Assembly (NCBI GenBank): GCA_000697475.1
Contig: JNEU01000936.1
Span: forward strand, 1 to 64,000
DNA: 64,000 nucleotides
From: Lichtheimia corymbifera B2541
Lineage: Eukaryota; Mucoromycota; Mucoromycetes; Mucorales; Lichtheimiaceae
Direction: 5' to 3'
Part shown: in pieces, positions 49,095 to 61,040 of the stretch
Layout: each line of letters begins with the position of its first letter
Numbering within the stretch: position 1 is the first letter of the stretch
Translations under genes and position numbers: made by a program
Notes under the pieces: model-generated
Seen by the model: the letters and a program-made list of their open reading frames with translations, nothing else
What the model was told of the DNA's origin: nothing
The model's database searches: none

Positions 49095-49294
49095 TCAAGT
49101 TGATAAGCTGAATAAAGAAAAAGAAAAAATAAATTGGCCGTTTATGGATGAAGGTCAGCTGACCTCGGTAACACAGACCTTCTCTGGTTTCTGCTTCTTG
49201 TCACAAGTACTGTGCAATGTTACATGTTTATTTGTTATGTGCCGCTCACCCTGCAGTGCAGCGGGTTGCCAATCTACACACACTACAGCTACTA

Positions 49295-51030
49295 CTAATG
49301 ATTGCCAATTGTACAGAAAATGGATCCAAAGGATTCGGTACATCCGCGATCGTGATATGGCAAAGGTGGGGCCTTTTTCACTACAAGTCGATCTACAGTA
49401 CGTCCCAGTGCACCATTCTTTGGATGACTTTCATGATGAGAAACCAGTAATTGTCGTGGAGATACTCGAATTGTGGAGAATCCATAGCCCTCGTAGCGTA
49501 ATGCAGACCAGTCATCATAAGGCACAGTGTTATTCTGGAATGGGTCGACACCTTGGAAATTGCCTGCATTACCAACAATCAATTGGAAAAAGGATGGAGC
49601 ATCTCGATAGGATGTTGCAATGCGTTCATTATGTGCTACAGGATATGTGCGTTCATAGTTATGTCGATGTCCACTATATATTTGTACATGAGCATGATTG
49701 TATGTTTGTACACTATTACGTATCAAAGCAAATAAACATACCACAAGTAAATATCCACGCGATGTTTTAGAAGCAATGCTTCGAGTCCACCAGTGCGTTT
49801 GCCATTGTACATGGGTCCCAATCGCATCGTTTCAGCTTTCCATGTACAATCTTCATGCTCTCCAGGAGAACAATACATGGGTCGATGTGCCATCACAATG
49901 ATCCAAGGCCGTTCGTGTCGATTCAAATTGGCACGTGTCAAGTCGTCATCGAGCCATTTTAAGGCAGTCTGGATTTGGTCATAGGAACCCATCTCAAAAA
50001 AGACTTCAGATGAAAATGATACCAGATGCAACGACTTGTAATCAAATGAGTACATGGTTGGATCCGGGAAATCGGATTCTGAAAAGGGCACAATGCTGAA
50101 TCGGTTCTTGTAGTGAGAAAAGTTGTATGCACCTTCGTGGTTACCCAAGGCCGTCATCACAGGAATGGTTGCATAAATGTCTTGAACAAAGTTCATATAT
50201 TCATCACCCTTGGTTCCTTCAAAATCAGCCATGTCGTATGCTTGATCTATATGTATAGTGATTGTTAATGCATGATTTGGCGGCGATGATCTCATTCTTA
50301 CCTCCAGCAAAAGCAATGAAGTCATATCTATGTGAATTTGCCATGCGTAATAGATTGGGCATTGATACTGCGTTGGAAGTGCCCTGTTGCAGTAAACAAA
50401 CAATGCGCTTATCAGATCACACATGCCACAAAAAAGATCTCTCATTTCGTATGTACCATATCAGCTGTAGCAATGAATTCAAAAGAGTCATCGCTGGATG
50501 GCGTATGGAATGTGTAGATTTCAGACCATGTGGTTGTCTCATCTCGTACGGCACCCACTTGATACTTGTAGATCATGCCGGGAACCAAATGCCTCGTTTC
50601 GAGGTTATGCAGATAGATGGTACGATTTTCTTCTCCACCATCAATGAACGCCCATCCCTAATAATAGATGGAACATTCTGTCAGTATCAATATACAAACA
50701 TGCAAGCGTATCATCGTGGCATTTTTGTACCTCAACACGGCTAACCATCATTGTTGAAAAGTCTCGATCACCCTCCAACCAATATTGCAACAAGGCATTG
50801 TCAAGAGGTGCAAACGTGGCAAATTGAATACGGCAGTTTTTGCCATCCGGCATCCATGCCATATGAAGTTGTTGTGGCTCAGATGGACCATACGTGCGGT
50901 TCCAAATTCCATTGGCATTGAATTGATCTTGCACTGCACGTGTTCCGGGTGCACCAGGTAATGGTACACTTGCACCCAATGTAATGAAGATACCAAGGAA
51001 CACCAAACCCCACAGCGATCGCTGTAACAT
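49295..51030 (-). CDS. Secreted purple acid phosphatase
   Basis: Fe/metal-dependent phosphomonoesterase, likely secreted or vacuolar, used in phosphate scavenging. About 475 residues. A signal peptide starts at 51030 (SLWGLVFLGIFITLGASVPL). An N-terminal fibronectin-like region (GPSEPQQLHMAWMP, YKYQVGA) is followed by metallophosphatase motifs: FIATADMG, FAGDQAYDMA, TALGNHEGAYNFSHY, IIVMAHRPMYCSPGEHE and FGHRHNYERTYPV. The last usually reads GHVHxYER. All metal ligands (Asp, Asp, Tyr, Asn, His, His, His) can be placed. Introns are GT-AG; the C-terminus ends GSIFCTIGNH. Confidence 0.92.
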
Positions 51031-51275
51031 TGTAAAAGGAAGAAACAAGAGAGAGAGAGAGAAAGGAAAGAAAAGGTTGCCTTGATACGAGGATGAGTGA
51101 GGAGGACAACACAATCTTTAAAGTCGCTCAGGGGGGAGGGATGCAACACATGAAACGCTTGAAAGAAGAAAACATGCAATAAACATAAATTACCATGAAG
51201 GGAAGGACATGTGCATTGTTTCAACAGTAAAATAATATGTAAACTATACAAGTTGCATTATGTAACATTTTTGGT

Positions 51276-54200
51276 TTATCTTAGGTCATCATCACGATCG
51301 CTTCCACCGATATCGATCTCCTCATCTTCGTCTTCATCTTCCTTGATGGTTGTCAATGTGGCTTCGTTGGTTGTAGAAAGGGTGGTTGATATCATGTTGT
51401 TGTTGTTGTTTTTGTTAGAGGAAACAGCTGTAGATGTTGTTGGCGTTGTTGGCGCATGTTCCACAACGCGATTGTCATCGTCACTGCTGATGCTGCTATT
51501 GCGCAATTTGCTAGGCCGCGTGACCCCGTTCTGTTTCTTTGCAGGTTGCAGCGGCTTTTTGTTTGGAACAACGACACGTAGCGGTGGGCTGCTGCTGCTC
51601 ATACTTCCACTCCAAGTAGCTGACCTTTTCATTTTGGAAGGCGCAATCTTTCCACCACCACCACCTTGCATTTGGGGTCGTCGACGAGCACTTGTCACCT
51701 TGGATCGCATCTTGTCATGGGTTGCTGATATTAATCTTGGATCCATGTTGTTGTTGTTGTGGTTGCGATGGTTACCACCCATAATAGGACTACTGGCTCG
51801 CCGTAATAATTCCTCCAAATCCATAGAGCTACCACTTTCCATGGCTTCAATCGCAGCATCCCGCATCCGTTTCTTGCGTCGTCTCACTTCTTCCACATCA
51901 TGATCCGTATCAGTCTCACCACCATCGTCATCATCATCATCCGCTTCAGATCCGCTGTTGACAATATCCACATCACTTCCATCATCCTCTAGTCGTTTAC
52001 GCGTACGTTGCTGCTTCCTTTTCCTCTTGGATGCTAGCGCCATTCTTGATGCCACCGATGCACTATCAATCACGGACACCTTGCGTTTATCATCATAGTC
52101 ATCAAATGTGCCAAGTAAGGGTGCCTTTTGCGCATATTCAGCCAACTGCCTTGAGTTGTGTGATAACAACAGCTGATGGATTTGTGTAGCCGATGTGGTC
52201 AATGGTGATGGTGACGGAGTAGTAGAAGTAGTAGAATGATGCTTATTGGGGTTGCGCAGTGCTTGTAATGCAAGGGAGGAGTGATTGTCGGTCTTTGTGG
52301 TTGTGGAAGGTGATGAACGACGTGAAATGGTGATTGGTAACGGTGAAGGAAAGAACTTTTCAATATTGTCACTTAGAAATACGCCAAGACGATGTTGTAT
52401 AGAATGAGTGACAGCCAATTCTTGTGCACGTCGTAGTGGGATCCATGTTCCATATAATCCACTTTTCTGCTTAGGAACTCGACGTCGATCCATTTCAAAG
52501 CTGAGAATCATGCTCCGTTCACTTTCAGTCTCGATACCGCCAGCGGTCAAAAGAACGGTGCCATTAATATAATTGGTGTCCAAACGTCGCATAATATGGC
52601 ATTCAGGTACAGTCTCAGTGGGTGCCAGCACCGCAACACAAACTGCAATATTGTCGACAACCGTTATGTACATGGTGGGATTGGTGGGTGTCGTCGTATG
52701 CACCACATGCTCTGTTGTTGATGATGTTGTAGATGTATTTACATGATCATTCTCGGCACCCAATGATGTTGTATCTTTGCGTAATAATGCCTCGAGTGCT
52801 GGAAATCGTGACAATGCTGCTTTGAATTCTACCGACAAATTGTTCGTGGAACTCAGGGACTGCAAGTATGTTGTAAGCAGTTTTGTCATATCAGGCATCG
52901 ATGGTTGGTGTTCTGCTGAGCCATCTTGGAGATTCAGTGCCTTTAAAAGATCAATACTGGCATTGGATTCAGGCTTGATATCGGCTTTGAGTGGTAATGC
53001 AGGGATGTTGGGTGCAACAAATGAGTCAATGTTGGTCACAGTGTTGGTCGAATCGGTGATCTTTTTATCATCATCATCGTCGAACTTGACAAATGCTTCA
53101 TCATCAAGGGGATCATCATCTGTAGTGCAAGATAAGGCTTGGTTGTCTATGTTGAGAGAGTGTTGGTGATGATGATGATGATGATGATGATAGTACTATC
53201 TCTTGTTACCTGGGAGAGGATCGGTTGCTGTGGCAACGGGTGGTACTTGGTTCTCTTGTTCATCCAATGGATCATCACTCAACAGCTTTACGAGACCTTG
53301 GCATTCATCCAACTTGAATTCAGTCAATAATTCACGTGCTCGGCTCAGTGGAACCCTATTTCATTTGTTGTTTGTTAGCAAACGTATATGCAAAGGCTGA
53401 CTGTGAAATATGATACTTTACCATGTTCCTCGACAATCCATAGGTCCTTTTGTGAGTGTCACAACAACTCTTCCTTCACTCGATTCTGATGCTGCATCAA
53501 AATGGCCTTTGCCAAGAGTTGATCGAGCCACCTTTCGCATTTGAGTAGCATTGACATATCCTTCACCCAAGTAAAAGTGTTGACTATTCTTGCGATCCTT
53601 GGCATGATCCGCAGCATGTCGTGTTCGCAATGCCACGTGTTCGGTTGCACCATCAGTGGAAGCAATGAATCGTAATACTTTGATCTCCTCCTTGATCAAA
53701 TCAAGCCGATAGCATTCCAAGGCACCAAGTGTCTTTTTCTGAATGTTGTAGGAATCATCCTTTTTCGGTGTTGGCCATTGAGTTGATTGTCGTCGTGTCT
53801 GCTGGGACGGAGATTGTTGTTCATTCTTTGCAGGTAATGATTCATCCTTCATGTCATCATCCATATTGGAAAGTGGGGTGCTGTACACTTGTTCATCGTC
53901 ACTGAATAATGATGCACCTGATGTGGCACCTTCCTCTGGCCATGATTTTCTCCGCGGTCGTGCAGGATGCTGTTGTTGTTCTTCATCAAACTCCTCCTCA
54001 GTTTGATCCATGGTTACTGATGTTGTTGAAGCCGTATCTGCCTTGCCACGAGCTGCTGCTGTACTAGCGAGTAACGCTCGTTGTAACAATGACGTCTCTT
54101 TTGACCCCATCAATGCTGAAAAGCTCTTTCGAGAAGATGCGGACCTTGATGAGCCAGTAGTAGAGGATGAAGGTGATGATGATGCTGGTAAATGATATTG

Positions 54201-55473
54201 GTTGTTGCTGTTGTTGTTACCATTGTTGCCATTAAAGTATGCTTCAAGCTCAGCGACAGAAATCGACTCGGGAGCACCGATATTGAAAGGCGACGCGGTA
54301 GCATCATCGGATAAAAAGACCGAGCTGAAATCGTGTTCATAATTTGTAGTGTCCCATAGATCATCACCATTATGATTAAAAGAAGGCCGTCTTGATGAAG
54401 AGGATGAGGATGCTATTGAATTGTTGCGTGGATTGTAGTTGTCGGAGACCGTAACTTGAGCAATGCTTGGACGACGTGAACTAACCAGTGATGGACGACG
54501 CATGGATGAAGTATCCACATCAGCCAGCATGTCGTCTCCTTTGAGCATTTCTTCATGATAATCTGAATATTCTGCTTCACTTTCTTCATCCGATAAATCC
54601 ATCAACGTAGGTGGTGATACAGGTGGGATCGTTTGTGGCAAATCCATCTTTTGTTTGTCGACAACAGCGGCGGAGGATGATGGTGAGTAGGACGAGAAAC
54701 TTCCCGAAGAGGATGATGACGATGATGAGCTTGGAGTTACAGGTGATAGTGGTAACATGGATGGATGAGGATAATGATGATGCTCGAAATGATGATGTCG
54801 CATTCGTTTATTGTTGCGTTGTCGTTGTTCTTCCTCTTCCTCCTCTTCCAATTGCCGTTGTCGTCTTGTCCTATTTCGAGTGGAACGCGTGCTGGGCGGT
54901 GTAGTAGTAGCCGTTGTTGTTGTCGTCGTCGTAATAGAACTTGCAGGAGATTGATGATGAGACGGTCGTGATGATGCTGGTGTCATTGCTGATTCATCCT
55001 CAGAGGATAACGATGTATCAGATAATAACGCGTCATTGCCAGATGATGGCGGCTCTGTTGCAAGAGAATAATTGATTTTGCGTGAATGACGTTCATCATA
55101 GTGCTTTGCCAATAAAGGTGGTCGTGGTGGGTTGTGGGCAGCGGCTCGTTTGAAATGCTGAGAGATACGGGACGAGACTGTAGCAAATGGAGTAGCACCC
55201 CTATTCATGATCATATGTCAGTGGATCCATAACGCGTCTACAACGTGTATCGATATATACTTACCCTAATGTTGCATATTTGTACTTCATGATCACGTTG
55301 GCAAGTTCTTTAGGCGAACTAGGCTTATTACCCAGTTTGAGTAACGCTTTCATGATAGCAGTGAACACCTTGTCTCTCGCATCGTCAGGGTGAATGGGCA
55401 CCGGTAATTCTTGCTTGGCGTCATGACTAGAACTGCCATTGTCTGTCATTGACCCTGCTCTTTTATCTGACAT
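51276..55473 (-). CDS. GDS1 winged-helix / APSES-like regulator
   Basis: Very large nuclear protein, about 1,340 residues. A GDS1-type winged helix lies at the N-terminus (RDKVFTAIMKALLKLGNKP, SPKELANVIMKYKYATLGGA, TPFATVSSRISQHFKRA). A long disordered region follows, with Ser, Thr, Arg and Asp/Glu runs. Next comes an APSES/KilA-N-like domain (HFYLGEGYVNATQMRKVARS ... DCRGTWVPLSRARELLTEFK), then a second diverged APSES-like copy (LDTNYINGTVLLTAGGIETE ... LYGTWIPLRRAQELAVTHSI), then a basic, acidic and Asn/Gln-rich tail. Introns near 55260-55215, 53416-53355 and 53211-53150 join the pieces in one frame, so this is one gene rather than three. Start 55473 (MSDKRAG) is preferred; 55548 is possible. 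Confidence 0.85.
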
Positions 55474-56684
55474 TGTAAGGTGAGAAGGCGATCGAATAGT
55501 GTCGTAATGTTGGTTTTTGACAGTGTCGGTCTTTTTGCGGCAAGTCAATAATGGTTTGACAAGAAAGGGTATAGTGATTTAGCAGAAAAAAAGCTGTATA
55601 TGTATATGGGTGTGAGCGTGAGTAATAAAAGGAGAATAAAGAGAGAAGAGAAGAGAAAAGATGAATGACTCAAGGATGAAAAAGGGTAGAAGAACAAGAG
55701 ACGAGACAATTCCAATGGCCGGAGCCTATTCCATCTCGCTCTCTTTATCCCATCCAGGCGGAGCATATAAGTCAATCAAAAAAAGAGCACACACATACTT
55801 CTTTAAGACGCACCATCATATGTCAAATAGAGTTATTACATTATAGACATCATATATTCTACTACCAATAAACCCCTATTTACCTTTCCTTTACATTATC
55901 TTGGTTTGCAACAGTAATATTGAATCAACGTTTTTATTGTTTGCTGTGGGATTATTCCGCTACTAAAAGGGTATCAGTGAAACAATGTCTTTGATCCCTT
56001 TCTTTCACATGGATGAGGATTATCATACACTTTACCAATCACAATGTTACCCTTCAAAGCATCATGGACGTTGTTAACATGCTGCTTTTTGTATGTCTCA
56101 TTCACCTTTTTCATTCTTGTCCACTTTTTTGTGCTGCGTTACACATCTTTACTTTTTCAAACAGCGCGAAACAGCTGATGAAGCTTTTGAGAGCAAGGGA
56201 TGTCAAATCATGTGTGCACAAAAGACACACACACATACACACACCGGTATCAATGCTGCATGACATGTTTTCCCGCTTCGTGTGGGAATATCCTTGATGA
56301 AGATGATGCATTCCACAGAATCTCCTGAAACAGCATAAGCTACCTCAGATACAAACCTCTTGCACGTGACTTTTAAGCGTCCATTTCTTGTGCTGCTGAT
56401 CCTTGTAGCTCAAACATCCCATAATGCAGCTATTATGCACATTGCCTTTAAAAGCACCCCATGGTCCACTGACATAGCCAGCTCCCACCTTGTTTATTCA
56501 TAATCATACAATGATACGCCTTGTCGTAAAAAGCATGTGCAGTAATGAATACGGAGGATTGGTAAATAACTACCCACCACACGGTTGTTGTAGCAAAGAG
56601 AGAAAAACTAGGTCGGCAGCGTCAATCTTTATCAGCAAGTGGAATAACATCGGTATCAACGTATGGATGGTATGCCACGACTAT
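55474..56684. other. Intergenic region
   Basis: Promoter side of the GDS1/APSES gene and 3' side of the first GATA gene. AT- and GA-rich with a few short open frames. Nothing supportable was seen. Confidence 0.4.
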
Positions 56685-57234
56685 TCAAAGTTGTCGCCTG
56701 GATCGTCTTGCATGGCACCCTTTGGTACACCGAATTACTTTCTTTTTGCCATTCACCATATGCATTACACGCGAATGGCCGTGCTGATCCTCACTGCAGG
56801 AAAAAAAGGTCCCAATTAGGAAATCCCATTACACTAATAAGGCTGCTTTCCCAAGGATGCTTACTATTGTCCGCATGCATTGCATACAATGTGGCCACTC
56901 TTGCTTTTTCTCCATACAGGTGTTTTGGTGGCATAACAATTCGAGCAACACCGAACGATTTGATCTACTTCATAGTCTTGAACAGCGGAAGTGAATTCGG
57001 TAGGAGAGGAATTTGTTTCCTCCTCGGAGTAGTCGTCTTGAGCTAGAGGAAAAGATTTACAAGGTGAGGATGCAGTTTGAGTTCCAAAACAAAAGTGTAA
57101 GGATTACATTCATAGGTGCTTTGAAAGGGGAAGAACCCTTCGTCAAATAACCAATTGTATTCATCACTGTAGCATGAATCCATTAGGCATTCATTAGGGA
57201 TGATTATCTCTTGATGTGACAGTGGTGGTGTCAT
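56685..57234 (-). CDS. Small GATA-type zinc-finger protein (first of a pair)
   Basis: A 137-residue protein found by splicing exons 57234-57108, 57042-56865 and 56793-56685 (414 nt, one frame). The finger is [18 protein letters not shown] then [10 protein letters not shown], spacing C-x2-C-x17-C-x2-C, with the core Trp and the NACG motif. The intron falls inside the Tyr codon after CNACGQ. N-terminal to it is an acidic Phe/Tyr-rich part ([34 protein letters not shown]) that may be an activation region. The basic tail ([20 protein letters not shown]) follows. The best comparison is GATA factors; target DNA is unknown. Borders: gtaatcc..tcctctag and gtaagca..tcctgcag. Confidence 0.75.
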
Positions 57235-57702
57235 TGTTAGCTAGGGAGAAGAAAAGTAACATACCCAGCACCGCTCATAGCTATGCACCATTATAGATGG
57301 AAAGACTCAAAAGTCATGCACTTTGTCGTCCTGAAAAGTCTAGACCATTGTCCATATAACAACATTCCCATTGCAAACGACATTCAGCTAACTTTTTGTG
57401 GTGCTTTAATATTGTGGTTGATGGATCACGAAGACTATTCAAATGGATCAATGAGACAATGACCCATGATGTGGGCTAATGATAATAGCTGGCAAAGATC
57501 TGTATTGACTAGCGAACTACACGGACGCATGAAACGCGATGGAATAGGTGTCAAAAGTTGTCCCGGCAACGGTCGTGTACCACGTGCCATGTGCATCGTC
57601 TTGGCTAACAGTAACATTAACAAGTTTTTCTTTGACATCGGGCGTATGTACAATGGTCATTTTTATGGTATATATCACAACAGCTATTCTCTCCTAGACT
57701 CC
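57235..57702. other. Intergenic region between the GATA genes
   Basis: Presumed promoter of the downstream GATA gene and 3' end of the upstream one. The open frame at 57466-57720 has no motif support. Confidence 0.4.
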
Positions 57703-58184
57703 CTAATCTTCTTCATTTAACTTTCTGTGTCCTGCCTTGTAACGACGAATAAGCTTGGATGAGCCATCGGTCCTTTGGTCAAATTTTCTATTTACATTGT
57801 TGTTGCGAACGCTAAGAAAGCACACGTATCAGCAAAAAAGTTCAGATGCAAGAGAAGGTAGATGATTTACTATAATCCACACGCATTGCAAAGCTGCACT
57901 TTGCTTTTGGGATCCAAACGCCATGTGCTATCCTCAGTCTTTTTGCAATTATGGCATAGGCCTCGACGATGTTTTTTGCTTGACAACACAGTCTTGGCTG
58001 TTGGCGGATAATGCTTTGTGGCCTCCCTTCTCTTTGGGTATCCGGTAGAAGATGTTGTGATGGTTGATTTAACCTTGTCAGCTGGAGGGATCGGTGTTAT
58101 ATGATCCATTGATTCCTGCCAAAATATCTCAGAAAAGAGCGAGTCAAAGATATCGGTATTGATATATCGATTATTATTGCGCAT
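57703..58184 (-). CDS. Small GATA-type zinc-finger protein (second of a pair)
   Basis: About 140 residues from two exons (58184 to about 57870, and about 57809-57703). The N-terminus DIFDSLFSEIFWQESMD is acidic and aromatic. The finger CHNCKKTEDSTWRLDPKSK then VQLCNACGLYVRNNNVNRKF has spacing C-x2-C-x18-C-x2-C, and a basic C-terminal part (SSKLIRRYKAGHRKL) follows. The intron interrupts the Tyr codon after CNACGL, the same place as in the neighbouring GATA gene. The start at 58184 is chosen because the upstream frame is hydrophobic and 5'-UTR-like. Confidence 0.85.
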
Positions 58185-58380
58185 AATGTATTGAATGAAG
58201 AAAAGTACAGAGAGAAAAGTATCTATGGAATATGATGTGATGTCTTTTATACAATGGAGAGAGAGAGAGAGTCGCGTGCAGTGGTATGTAAATAAGGTGT
58301 GTGTTTTATGCAAAGCATGCTACTGGCTAGCAGCGGTTGTGTGAGGGTGGTTTTAGAATCCAATTTATCAGGTGGGTAAA

Positions 58381-58847
58381 TCATCCTCCTATCCTTGTCA
58401 AGCCTCGCAATCCAGGTTGTACTTGAAGCAATGGACGTTGTGTGAATACAAATTTCTCTCGTAGAATAGCAACGGTGTCGTATGTGCTGGTGGGCTCAGT
58501 GGTCGTATCTTCGTCATTATCCACATCCATGTTGTCCTTTAATCCACTTTGATCACCTCGTTTACGAATCACTGCCAATGGCTTAGGAAGCTTGACCTTT
58601 TTCCCTTCCAATCGATGATGTCCCAAAGAAAGAATCGCCTTATTCTATATCCCATATACATCCTGTTATTCCACCATACAAAAACCACACCCTCTTATTA
58701 TATGCGTACGTTATCAATGTCGACATTGCCAATCTTGAGTTGCTGGACGTTTTCTTCTTTGGTTGTAAAGCTGCCTTGGAATTCAAAGAGAACGAGACCA
58801 GAATCCGTTTGTGATTCGTCCAAGGAATAAATGACAGTGTGGACCAT
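58381..58847 (-). CDS. CTF8: Chromosome transmission fidelity protein 8 (Ctf8)
   Basis: Small subunit (about 130 residues) of the Ctf18-Dcc1-Ctf8 alternative clamp loader, which acts at replication forks in sister-chromatid cohesion. Exon 1 begins MVHTVIYSLDES and holds LFEFQGSFTTKEENVQQLKI. The intron (gtacgcata..ggatatag) joins to NKAILSLGHHRLEGKKVKLP and KPLAVIRKRG, the family signature. The C-terminal third is acidic then ends GLRGLTRIGG. It is transcribed head-to-head with Cdt2. Confidence 0.92.
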
Positions 58848-59020
58848 AGTGTGTGTGTGTGTGTGTGGCTGTTTGAAAGTGAAACAAAGACGGGAAGCGG
58901 CAATCAAACACGGCACGACGCGAGCTGAAGGAAAAAGGGGACCTCTTTTGTCACGCGTTCCTCCTACTCCTCCTTCCACCTCCATTTCCTCAGATATTGT
59001 ACCACCACCACCATCATTCC
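58848..59020. promoter_or_regulatory. Bidirectional Ctf8/Cdt2 promoter with MluI cell-cycle box
   Basis: Only 173 bp separate the two start codons. The region contains ACGCGT (58953-58958), the MCB element bound by MBF-type G1/S factors, and an ACGCGA variant at 58918-58923. A (GT)n run abuts the Ctf8 start. Coordinated G1/S expression is inferred, not shown. Confidence 0.55.
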
Positions 59021-61040
59021 ATGTTCAAACGAAAAAGAGACTCGGATACACAATTGAACGACGACGACGATAACAACAACAACGCGATTAGTAGCAGCGG
59101 CAACAACAACAACACCAACCAAGATCATCAACAACTAGCTTGCAATGACACTGCACAGACATCCATTATCGACGTTGAGAACCCCAAACTCTTTCGTCAA
59201 TGCACCGATCCGCTCGAATGGAATCTGATAAAGTATCGCGATATGCGTTCAACCCACGCACGAAGGGCTTTTGGTCGTGTATTATACCGTATGTTGGAGC
59301 GTCCCTTTGCTATACCGCCAATATCTAAATCTTTGTTTCTTGACAGCTCCTCAACGCATGTTATTGGAACGATTATCATGTGCGTTAGAAGATCGATATC
59401 ACTTTTGTTTTCCAAATCAAAAGAAATGCGTCCCTTTTGTTTGCGCTTACAACAACAGTAAGTATTGCATCAACACATTTCTCGTCCTTTTATTCTAATC
59501 GTTTTCTAAAATAGGCGCTTGTGATGGTCAAATTCTTGCTGTTGGTGATGAAGCAAAACGGATAACATTGCTACGAACCGACGTGGGGAATTCAATCGAT
59601 TATCGTACGTATCCTTTCTCGAATTACATACTGCATTGGACTCATTGAATTTGTGTAGAGGATTATCACGTCTCCTTTGGCGCTCATACGAATGCTGTAT
59701 TGACACTCAAATGGAGCAATGACGATACTTCACTGGTAAGCTCATATGATTACCATTTCTCTCTCATATTGATACATCTTTCTTCGCTTGCTAGTTGAGT
59801 GGATCTGCTGATGGAAGAGTCAGGTTGTGGGATACTGAGTCAAGAGCATGCGCTGCGACATTTATGGGGCATTCGTCAAGTTTACGATCAATCGACTGGC
59901 ATCCAACCAATCCTAGTATGTCCAACGTGAAATCACTCTATAATGAATCTCTCTATCTAACGACCTTTTAGATCTCTTGGTATCCTCTTCAATGGATGGC
60001 AGTTTTATGATGTGGGATCTACGGCACAAGCAGATCAAGGTCCACAAGGACAGTAAGTGTTATATACATGAGAAACCTTCAGGGTAAGTGGGTTTGACTA
60101 ACATGGCTTATCTTCAGAGCTCGACGTACCTGGATTGGATGCACCCGTTTATGGACCTATCAAGATCACAAAGCATGCACATGAGATGTCAAGCCACAAA
60201 GGTTCCACGATGAAAGAAAACATACTCAAAAAGGTGAGTGTCCCCAACAATGGTCTGGTATGCAATAGCTGATGATGATGAACTATAGCCTCCACATTCG
60301 GTTACGAGTGCAATGTTTATGCCAAACTATGAAGACAGGATCATTACTTCAGGGAGTCATGATGGGTAAGTTCAAAAGTGGTTCATGCTTCCTTTCTATA
60401 TGGCTGACAAGGTTGGATTTAGTACTATCAAAATCTGGGATTGTCGTGCTGGACGCGACGCCAAGTCTATTGCGCATTACAACTACGATGGTGATTCCAA
60501 CCGGCCTCGGGGTATAGCTGATATGCGACTTGATCATTCTGGCACTCGTTTATTCAGTTTATGCATGGATGGAAGGTAAGAAAGGGGGGGACCTTCGTAT
60601 AAGATAGGATGATATGAATATAACACACTCTCATTTATATAGCGTCAATCTCCATTATCTCACCAACATTACCCGCCCAGCCGTTCGCTTCACCGATCCC
60701 GATTATACCATCTCTTCCTTCTTTGTAAAGATTTCCATTTCACACGACGATCGCTTCTTGATTGCAGGATCATCATCCAACGCTGTATTTGCATGGGAAA
60801 TCGATCGACCAGAAGCACCTACAGTCAAATATACCGGGCATAAGCGAGAAGTAGGATCCGTTTCATGGTGTCAACAGCGATATCAGGTATGATCATCTCA
60901 ATTGCATGTTATGTAGCTTCCTTTTTAATATGTTGTTTTTGTAGTTTGCAAGTTGTTCCGATGATGGCTGTGTGCGCGTCTGGGATTTTGATGTAGAAAA
61001 CGATCCTGCTGACGGATATGAACCTTCAGATGAAGAATAA
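59021..61040 (+). CDS. CDT2: WD40 substrate receptor Cdt2/DTL (CRL4-Cdt2)
   Basis: WD40 receptor of the Cul4-Ddb1 ubiquitin ligase that destroys licensing and S-phase factors. About 490 residues in roughly ten exons. An Asn/Asp-rich N-terminus precedes the beta-propeller repeats: QILAVGDEAKRITLLRTD, FGAHTNAVLTLKWSNDD, GSADGRVRLWDTESRACAAT, MDGSFMMWDLRHKQIKVHKD, SAMFMPNYEDRIITSGSHDG, TIKIWDCRAG, FFVKISISHDDRFLIAGSSS and GHKREVGSVSWCQQRYQ, ending SCSDDGCVRVWDFD. The FVKISISHDDRFLIAGSS block and the insert between repeats match Cdt2/DTL better than other WD40 families. No PIP-interacting C-terminal tail is visible. Confidence 0.85.

Noticed and set aside
49054..49770. 238-residue open frame on the plus strand
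   Set aside because: Antisense to the purple acid phosphatase and its 3' region; composition is that of a complementary shadow (Cys/His rich) with no motif.
51211..51903. 230-residue Ser/Leu-rich open frame on the plus strand
   Set aside because: Antisense of low-complexity Asp/Asn/Arg codons in the GDS1/APSES gene.
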